DNA of 6,097 nt from Elusimicrobiota bacterium (lineage in GTDB: Bacteria > Elusimicrobiota > Elusimicrobia > UBA1565 > UBA9628): NCBI GenBank assembly GCA_028717525.1, contig JAQUNT010000158.1, forward strand, positions 1-6,097, in the 5' to 3' direction. Position numbers and translations under genes: made by a program. The notes under the pieces are model-generated. The model made no database searches, was not told where the DNA came from, and saw only the letters and a list, made by a program, of their open reading frames with translations. Positions 1-6,097 of the stretch are shown piece by piece (position 1 is the first letter of the stretch; every line of letters begins with the position of its first letter).

Positions 1-60
1 TCGGCGCGGCCGTATCTCTGCGTTGGACTCAGCCATCGGCTGCAGCGCCGGTCCATTCAT
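1..60 (-). CDS. Start of an unidentified leftward gene (5' fragment only)
   Basis: An ATG at 60-58 on the minus strand is preceded by GGGGAG (70-65) with a 4-nt spacer, and the frame stays open for 20 codons to the window edge. The visible peptide begins MNGPALQP and ends EIRPRR, which is too little to assign a family. A near-consensus promoter and a structured leader lie upstream and point the same way, so a gene is expected here. A second ATG at 56-54, in another frame, is also open to the edge (MDRRCSRW...) and lies 8 nt from the same GGGGAG. The choice of frame is therefore uncertain. The first frame is also open upstream of its ATG as far as a TGA at 279-277, but it contains no earlier ATG, GTG or TTG, so I take the ATG at 60 as the start. 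The product is unknown, and the region could instead be part of a non-coding RNA. Confidence 0.42.
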   Translation of the reverse strand, partial: MNGPALQPMAESNAEIRPRR

Positions 61-64
61 GAGT

Positions 65-70
65 CTCCCC
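65..70 (-). promoter_or_regulatory. Ribosome-binding site GGGGAG
   Basis: On the minus strand GGGGAG lies 4 nt before ATG 60-58 and 8 nt before the alternative ATG 56-54. It is the only convincing Shine-Dalgarno sequence before a start in this window; mutS, mutL and the small exported protein have none. It sits 3 nt downstream of the 9-bp stem at 125-74, so folding of the leader could affect its exposure. Confidence 0.45.
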
Positions 71-160
71 AGGGCTGTCCGGGAAATCGTCTCAAAACGG
101 CATCGACTGGCCTTTGCCGGACAGCGGCGTTTGTTTTTTGGCGAGGAGAACGTCCGCCGG

Positions 161-190
161 AAAAGGACCAGCGCCTCTTGGAGGCGCTGG
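161..190 (-). terminator. Possible intrinsic terminator/attenuator hairpin inside the leader
   Basis: On the minus strand a perfect 10-bp GC-rich stem (190-181 CCAGCGCCTC with 177-168 GAGGCGCTGG, loop CAA) is followed by TCCTTTT (167-161). The U-run is short and interrupted, so termination would be partial. On the plus strand the same stem is followed by AAATGCG, which argues against a plus-strand terminator. It lies about 55 to 85 nt after the predicted start site, a typical place for an attenuator. Confidence 0.4.
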
Positions 191-252
191 AAATGCGAGA
201 GGCGCTCAAGCTGGCGTCGTTCTATCGACCGCTTTAGCGCCCCTGCATCATG

Positions 253-280
253 AGTATAACAGGAGAACGAAAATTGTCAA
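253..280 (-). promoter_or_regulatory. Near-consensus leftward sigma-70 promoter
   Basis: On the minus strand TTGACA (280-275) is separated by 16 bp from TATACT (258-253). The -10 is extended by TG at 260-259 (TGTTATACT). The -35 is a perfect match and the -10 matches five of six consensus bases. The predicted start is near 246. This is the strongest promoter in the window and it points away from the exported-protein gene, toward the structured leader and the gene beginning at 60. Confidence 0.75.
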
Positions 281-321
281 GACCCAAAAAAGTCCCTGCC
301 GCTCGTCGGGAGAGGCCGATT

Positions 322-336
322 TGATATACTCCGGGC
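322..336 (+). promoter_or_regulatory. Extended -10 promoter giving a leaderless mRNA for the small exported protein
   Basis: TG (322-323), one base, then TATACT (325-330) forms an extended -10 element. Six bases later comes ATG 337. Taking the hexamer as -12 to -7 places +1 exactly on the A of the start codon. There is no good -35 (303-308 is TCGTCG) and no Shine-Dalgarno sequence. The TGA at 322-324 is an in-frame stop, so the protein cannot begin upstream. The same geometry occurs before mutS. Confidence 0.65.
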
Positions 337-717
337 ATGCCCACGATAGTCCTCCTTCTGTCGGTCGGCGCGGCCTTCGCGGCCGAGCCCGCCGTATCCA
401 CGGCCGCCGTGGCCGTCGAGCTCTCCACGGTCTCCGCCGCCATCCCCGCCGCGCGCTTGGAGCCGCCGCGGCCGCCGGCGCACACCAAGCGCCTGCTCGA
501 GACCGCGACCGATGTGGCGCGCGACCTGGCCGACACCGTGGCCTACCTCGAGGCGGGAAGAGTCTATTTCCGCGCGTTCTCGAGAGAGACGCACACGCAT
601 GCGGAGAACCAGCGCATGCTGGAGTTCCTGCGCGAGTACGAGGCCGAGCTCAACACGGCCAAGAAGGAAGAGACGATCCTCAACGATTGGATCAGGAAGG
701 CGGCCAGCCTGAAGTGA
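337..717 (+). CDS. Small predicted exported protein, alanine-rich then helical
   Basis: A 126-residue protein that I do not recognise. Residues 4-15 (IVLLLSVGAAFA) form a hydrophobic core followed by A-x-A, so a signal peptide cut after residue 15 or 16 is likely, giving a mature periplasmic or secreted protein of about 110 residues. The n-region has no lysine or arginine, which is unusual. Residues 17-40 are rich in Ala, Val, Ser and Thr and look like a linker; 41-48 are proline-rich (EPPRPP). Residues 50-124 are charged, lack proline and glycine apart from one Gly, and read as amphipathic helices, possibly a coiled coil. The start is fixed by an in-frame TGA at 322-324 and by the promoter six bases upstream. 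Codon third positions are strongly G/C as in the neighbours, supporting real coding. It converges on mutL with one base between stops. No catalytic motif or cysteine is visible, so a structural, adaptor or envelope role is only a guess. Confidence 0.72.
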   Translation: MPTIVLLLSVGAAFAAEPAVSTAAVAVELSTVSAAIPAARLEPPRPPAHTKRLLETATDVARDLADTVAYLEAGRVYFRAFSRETHTHAENQRMLEFLREYEAELNTAKKEETILNDWIRKAASLK

Positions 718-718
718 G

Positions 719-2464
719 CTAAAGGGGCGGCGCGCCCGGACGCTGGAAGCAGCGCGCCAGCTCGTCGCGCGAGAGCGCGAGCATGGTGCGCCGTCCGTGC
801 GGGCAGCAGGACCCGTCGCGGCAGTCCTTGAGGTCTGTCACCAGGCGCAGGGCCTCCTTTTCCGACAGCGCGTCGTGCGCCTTGACCGCGGCTTTGCAGG
901 CCACGGTCGCCAGCGCGTCGTGCTGGACCGCCTCGGCCGCGGAGACCGGGTCGTGCAAAGAGTCCAGCAGGCGCTGCACCAGCTCCTTGAGGTCCGCCTC
1001 CTTGTGGAACAGCGCGGGCACGGCCAGGCAATGCAGGCCGCGCTTGCCGAAAGGCTCGAAAGCGAAGCCCAGCTTCTCCAGGCGCTCCCCCGCGGAGAGG
1101 ACTTTCTGCACGGCCGAGGCGGGCAGTTCCACGGTCATGGGCAGCATGAGCTTCTGCGAGCGGGCGCGGCCTTGCGCGACTTCCTTGAGGAATCTCTCGA
1201 AGAGGATGCGCTCCGCGGCCGCGTGCTGGTCCAGGATGAACAGCCCGCCCGAGGCCTCGAAGACCAGGTAAGCCCGCTCGATCTGGCCCAGGAAGCGGAA
1301 GGGCGGCGTGAACCAGCGCGGCAGGCCCTCGGGGGCGGCGAAGGACTCGGCCGGGGCCGTCTGCAGCGCCAGGGGGGCTTGCTCGAGCACGGCATGATAG
1401 GCCGCGGCCAGGTCGCGCACCGTTCCTCCGGAGACCCGCGGCGCGATCGTGATGGGCGCCGGGGCCTTGGACTTGAGCAAGGCCGAGGCCACCAGGCCGG
1501 AGACCAGCTCGAAGACGTCGCGGTCGGACCGGAAGCGGATCTCGCGCTTGCCGGGGTGGACGTTCACGTCGAAGCCGTCTCCGGGTAGCTCCAGGTGCCC
1601 CACGCAGACGGGATGCCGGCCCGCGGGCCGGCCCGGGTAGGCCCGGTAGAGGGCCTGCTGCAGGATGCGCGCCGAGACCGGCCGGCGGTTGACGAACCAG
1701 TATTGGAAGTCGCGCGTGGCGGCCAAAGAGTCCCAGGGCGAGACGAACAGTCGCAGCTTCATCTCCGGCCGGTCCACCACGATGGGGAGCAGGGGCGCCG
1801 CGTTGGCCTCGCCCAGGACGCGCACCGCGCGCAGGCGCAAGCCTTCCGCCGGATCGCGCGCGGGCTCGGGCGCGAAGCGCAGGGCCACCCGGCTCTCCGA
1901 CTTGTAGGTCAAGGCCAAGCCGGGATCGGCCAGAGCGGCCTCCTCGACGACCGCGGCCAGGCGGCCGCGCTCGTAGGCGTCGGACTTGAGGAACTTGCGC
2001 CGCGCCGGGGTGTTGTAGAAGAGGTCGCGCAGCTCCACGCTGGTGCCGGGCACCGCCGGGGCCGGGCCGGAGGAGACGATCCTGCCGCCCTCGGCCGCCA
2101 CCTTCCAGCCGGATTTGGCGCCGCGCGGGGCGCTGGTCAAGGTCAGGCGCGAGACCGCGGCCGCGGCGTAGAGCGCCTCGCCGCGGAAGCCGAAGGTGGC
2201 CAGGCTCTCCAGGTCGCCGAGGTCCGTGATCTTGCTCGTGGCATGGCGCTCCAGGGCCAGAGCGCAGTCCTCGGGAGACATGCCGCAGCCGTCGTCGACC
2301 ACGCGCAAGGAGGTCCGCCCGGCGCCCGAGCACTCCACCGTCACGCGCCGGGCGCCGGCGTCCAGGGCGTTCTCCAGGAGCTCCTTCAGGGCCGAGGCGG
2401 GGCGCTCGATGACCTCGCCCGCGGCGATGCGGCTGGCGACCTCGGAGGTGAGCTTGTGGATCAC
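719..2464 (-). CDS. mutL: DNA mismatch repair protein MutL (endonuclease-type)
   Basis: MutL, 581 residues, is the mismatch-repair mediator: a dimeric ATPase recruited by mismatch-bound MutS. The N-terminal GHKL ATPase shows E28 and N32 (KELLENALDAGA), D57 in DDGCGM, RHATSKI at 73-79, GFRGEAL at 92-98, and GTSVELRDLFYNTPARRKFL at 140-159. DVNVHPGKREIRF (299-311) includes K306, the likely counterpart of the phosphate-contacting lysine. A linker of about 60 residues leads to the C-terminal domain. That domain carries the nicking-site motifs known from MutL proteins of species without MutH: DQHAAAERILFE (412-423), QKLMLP (437-442), ACK (522-524), CPHGR (554-558) and FQR (573-575). Residue 559 is Arg where CPHGRP is usual. 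The start is GTG, placed so that the conserved beginning (IHKLTSEVASRIAAGEV) is kept. It directly follows the mutS stop and has no Shine-Dalgarno sequence, so translational coupling to mutS is likely. Confidence 0.97.
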   Translation of the reverse strand: MIHKLTSEVASRIAAGEVIERPASALKELLENALDAGARRVTVECSGAGRTSLRVVDDGCGMSPEDCALALERHATSKITDLGDLESLATFGFRGEALYAAAAVSRLTLTSAPRGAKSGWKVAAEGGRIVSSGPAPAVPGTSVELRDLFYNTPARRKFLKSDAYERGRLAAVVEEAALADPGLALTYKSESRVALRFAPEPARDPAEGLRLRAVRVLGEANAAPLLPIVVDRPEMKLRLFVSPWDSLAATRDFQYWFVNRRPVSARILQQALYRAYPGRPAGRHPVCVGHLELPGDGFDVNVHPGKREIRFRSDRDVFELVSGLVASALLKSKAPAPITIAPRVSGGTVRDLAAAYHAVLEQAPLALQTAPAESFAAPEGLPRWFTPPFRFLGQIERAYLVFEASGGLFILDQHAAAERILFERFLKEVAQGRARSQKLMLPMTVELPASAVQKVLSAGERLEKLGFAFEPFGKRGLHCLAVPALFHKEADLKELVQRLLDSLHDPVSAAEAVQHDALATVACKAAVKAHDALSEKEALRLVTDLKDCRDGSCCPHGRRTMLALSRDELARCFQRPGAPPL

Positions 2465-5071
<2,607 letters not shown>

Positions 5072-5086
5072 GGGCCTATTCTAGCA
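5072..5086 (-). promoter_or_regulatory. Extended -10 promoter giving a leaderless mutS mRNA
   Basis: On the minus strand TG (5086-5085), C, then TAGAAT (5083-5078) is followed by six bases (AGGCCC) and the mutS ATG. Counting the hexamer as -12 to -7 places +1 on the A of ATG. A weak -35 candidate TTGCGG (5105-5100) lies 16 bp upstream. The TAG of the hexamer is in frame with mutS and blocks any longer start. There is no ribosome-binding site apart from AGG three bases from the start codon, which is too close. Confidence 0.62.
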
Positions 5087-5091
5087 GATAT

Positions 5092-5127
5092 GTCCCGGCC
5101 CGCAAACCGCGCCGCGGCGTCCCGGCC
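5092..5127. repeat. Pair of 9-bp direct repeats GTCCCGGCC flanking the mutS -35 region
   Basis: GTCCCGGCC occurs at 5092-5100 and again at 5119-5127, 27 bp apart start to start. The first copy lies between the -10 and the candidate -35, and the second just upstream of the -35 and next to the pilT stop codon. Between them is the 10-bp palindrome CGCCGCGGCG (5110-5119). The arrangement could be an operator, but in sequence this GC-rich short repeats arise easily by chance. There is no T-run, so the palindrome is not a convincing pilT terminator. Confidence 0.3.
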
Positions 5128-5128
5128 G

Positions 5129-6097
5129 TCAGCGCGCGGGCTGGGACTGGCCGCCGCCCATGCGCTGCATGAGGCGGCGCAGGTCCTCCGGGTCCAGGGA
5201 GCGCATCATGGCCTCTTGGAAGGTGATCCGATTCACCCGGTAGAGGTCCGCCAGGGACTGGTTCATGGTCTGCATGCCCATCTTGCCTCCGGTCTGGATG
5301 GCGAGCTGGATCTGCTCGACCTTCTGCTCACGGATGAGGTTGCGGATGGCGGCGGTGACGAGGAGGATCTCGAGGGCCAGGACCCGGCCCGTGCCCGAGG
5401 CGTGGGCCAGCAGCTGCTGGCAGAGCACCGCCTGCAGGACGAAGGAGAGCTGGATGCGCACCTGGTCCATCTGGTGCTGGGGGAACACGTCGATGATGCG
5501 GTTGATGGTCTGGGCGCAGTCCGTGGTGTGCAGGGTGGCGAAGACCAAGTGGCCGGTCTCCGCGATGGTCAGCGCCGCCGAGATGGTGTCGAGATCGCGC
5601 AGCTCGCCGATGAGGATGACGTTGGGGTCCTGGCGCAGGACGTGCTTCAAAGACGCCGTGAAGGACTCCGTGTCCTGCCCCACCTCGCGTTGGTTGATGA
5701 TGCACTTCTTGTGGCTGTGCACGTATTCGATGGGGTCCTCGACGGTGAGCACGTGGGCGCTGCGGTTCTCGTTGATGAAGTCGATCATGCTGGCCAGGGT
5801 GGTGGATTTGCCCGAGCCCGTGGGCCCGGTCACCAGCACGAGGCCCTTGGGGACCTTCATGACGTCGTAGATCACGTTGGGCAGGCCGATCTCCTCGAAG
5901 GTCCTGAAGGAGGAGGGGATGGCGCGGATGGCCGCGCCGATGGCGCCGCGCTGGCGGTAGACGTTCATGCGCAGGCGCCCGATGCCCTTGAGGCTGAAGG
6001 CCAGGTCGAGCTCGTTGGTGGCCTCGAAGCGCTGGCGCTGGCTCTCCGTGAGCAGGGAGAAGATCAGAGTTTGGCTGGCCTCGGAAGAGAGCTTCTC
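5129..6097 (-). CDS. pilT: Type IV pilus retraction ATPase PilT (5' end outside window)
   Basis: The last 322 residues of a PilT-family ATPase are visible; the gene continues past the right edge, and about 30-50 N-terminal residues are probably missing compared with the usual length. PilT is a hexameric inner-membrane-associated motor that depolymerises the pilus fibre and powers twitching motility and DNA uptake. Counting from the first visible residue: the N-terminal PAS-like domain ends with FEATNELDLAFS (24-35) and RLRMNVYRQRG; Walker A is GPTGSGKST (91-99); the Asp box is LTVEDPIEYVH (117-127); Walker B is VILIGELRD (160-168); the His box is ETGHLVFATLHT (180-191). AIRNLIRE (250-257) is the PilT signature that separates it from PilB/GspE extension motors. 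The ATG at 5968 is internal, because the frame and the conserved sequence continue 43 codons upstream to the edge. A paralogue such as PilU remains possible. mutS has its own promoter downstream, so co-transcription is not required. Confidence 0.95.
   Translation of the reverse strand, partial: EKLSSEASQTLIFSLLTESQRQRFEATNELDLAFSLKGIGRLRMNVYRQRGAIGAAIRAIPSSFRTFEEIGLPNVIYDVMKVPKGLVLVTGPTGSGKSTTLASMIDFINENRSAHVLTVEDPIEYVHSHKKCIINQREVGQDTESFTASLKHVLRQDPNVILIGELRDLDTISAALTIAETGHLVFATLHTTDCAQTINRIIDVFPQHQMDQVRIQLSFVLQAVLCQQLLAHASGTGRVLALEILLVTAAIRNLIREQKVEQIQLAIQTGGKMGMQTMNQSLADLYRVNRITFQEAMMRSLDPEDLRRLMQRMGGGQSQPAR

Larger units (their letters stand above)
61..246 (-). ncRNA. Structured 5' leader or small RNA read leftward, class unknown
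   Basis: This is the sequence from the predicted transcription start (~246) to the start codon at 60. It has little protein-like content and carries dense complementarity. The elements, in minus-strand order, are: GGCGCT (241-236), an inner hairpin GTCG/CGAC (229-226 with 219-216), AGCGCCTC (206-199), a perfect 10-bp hairpin (190-181 with 177-168, loop CAA), an imperfect hairpin at 158-140, and a 9-bp stem GCTGTCCGG/CCGGACAGC (125-117 with 82-74) closing a 34-nt loop. The 5' CAGGG (245-241) can also pair with CCCTG (74-70). I compared it by eye with tmRNA, RNase P RNA, SRP RNA, 6S RNA and common riboswitch cores and found no convincing match. It could be an attenuator or riboswitch leader, or a free-standing RNA such as a divergent 6S RNA. 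Confidence 0.45.

Noticed and set aside
168..190. The 10-bp hairpin as a plus-strand terminator of a gene left of the window.
   Set aside because: On the plus strand it is followed by AAATGCG, not a T-run; the minus strand has the better trailing sequence (TCCTTTT).
61..246. Identification of the leader as tmRNA, RNase P RNA, SRP RNA, cobalamin, TPP or c-di-GMP riboswitch.
   Set aside because: The conserved cores of these RNAs were looked for by eye and not found. 6S RNA remains possible but has no diagnostic sequence that I could confirm.
234..251. A tiny minus-strand frame (MMQGR) at the start of the leader, as a possible leader peptide.
   Set aside because: The first ATG lies one base after the -10 element and the second four bases after it, so both fall upstream of the expected start site. 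There is no ribosome-binding site and no run of regulatory codons.
23..253. A 76-codon plus-strand frame beginning MDSAIGCS.
   Set aside because: Arg/Ser-rich, no ribosome-binding site or promoter, and it overlaps the minus-strand structured leader and promoter. It is open to the left edge as well, so a gene tail cannot be fully excluded, but the sequence is not protein-like.
564..2333. A 589-codon minus-strand frame overlapping mutL and the antisense of the exported gene.
   Set aside because: An Arg/Gly/Pro-rich out-of-frame reading of mutL, with all MutL motifs in the other frame. It is a shadow.
5110..5119. The palindrome CGCCGCGGCG as a pilT terminator.
   Set aside because: It has no loop and no downstream T-run, and such palindromes are common in GC-rich DNA.

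Overview
The window comes from a GC-rich bacterial chromosome. Almost all coding third positions are G or C, so long shadow frames appear in antisense. The gene content is ordinary housekeeping: a twitching-motility ATPase (PilT, truncated by the right edge), MutS and MutL. There is also one small exported protein that I do not recognise. PilT implies type IV pili, hence usually a diderm cell. MutL carries the metal-binding endonuclease motifs of species that lack MutH/Dam-directed repair. My best guess at phylum is a high-GC Elusimicrobiota-like lineage, but this is low confidence and rests on general protein character only. I see no mobile element, CRISPR array, tRNA or rRNA gene.

Layout, right to left on the minus strand: pilT (6097 to 5129, 5' end missing); a 57-bp gap holding the mutS promoter; mutS (5071 to 2465); then mutL (2464 to 719), whose GTG start directly abuts the mutS TAA. 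mutS and mutL therefore form a tight repair operon in which MutS recognises the mismatch and MutL is recruited and nicks the new strand. On the plus strand, the small exported protein (337 to 717) converges on mutL with one base between the two stop codons.

The non-coding part is the most informative. The promoters of mutS and of the small exported protein share one architecture: extended -10 (TGN-TAnnnT), exactly six bases, then ATG, with no Shine-Dalgarno sequence and an in-frame stop inside the promoter element. Both are therefore predicted to be leaderless mRNAs. In contrast, a third and near-consensus promoter (TTGACA-N16-TATACT, also with an extended -10) fires leftward from position ~246 into about 185 nt of strongly structured sequence. 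That leader contains four mutually complementary arms, a 10-bp GC-rich hairpin followed by TCCTTTT, and a 9-bp stem just upstream of a GGGGAG ribosome-binding site and an ATG at 60. The gene it serves leaves the window after 20 codons. This looks like an attenuator or riboregulator leader (or an independent small RNA), and I could not match it to a known class.
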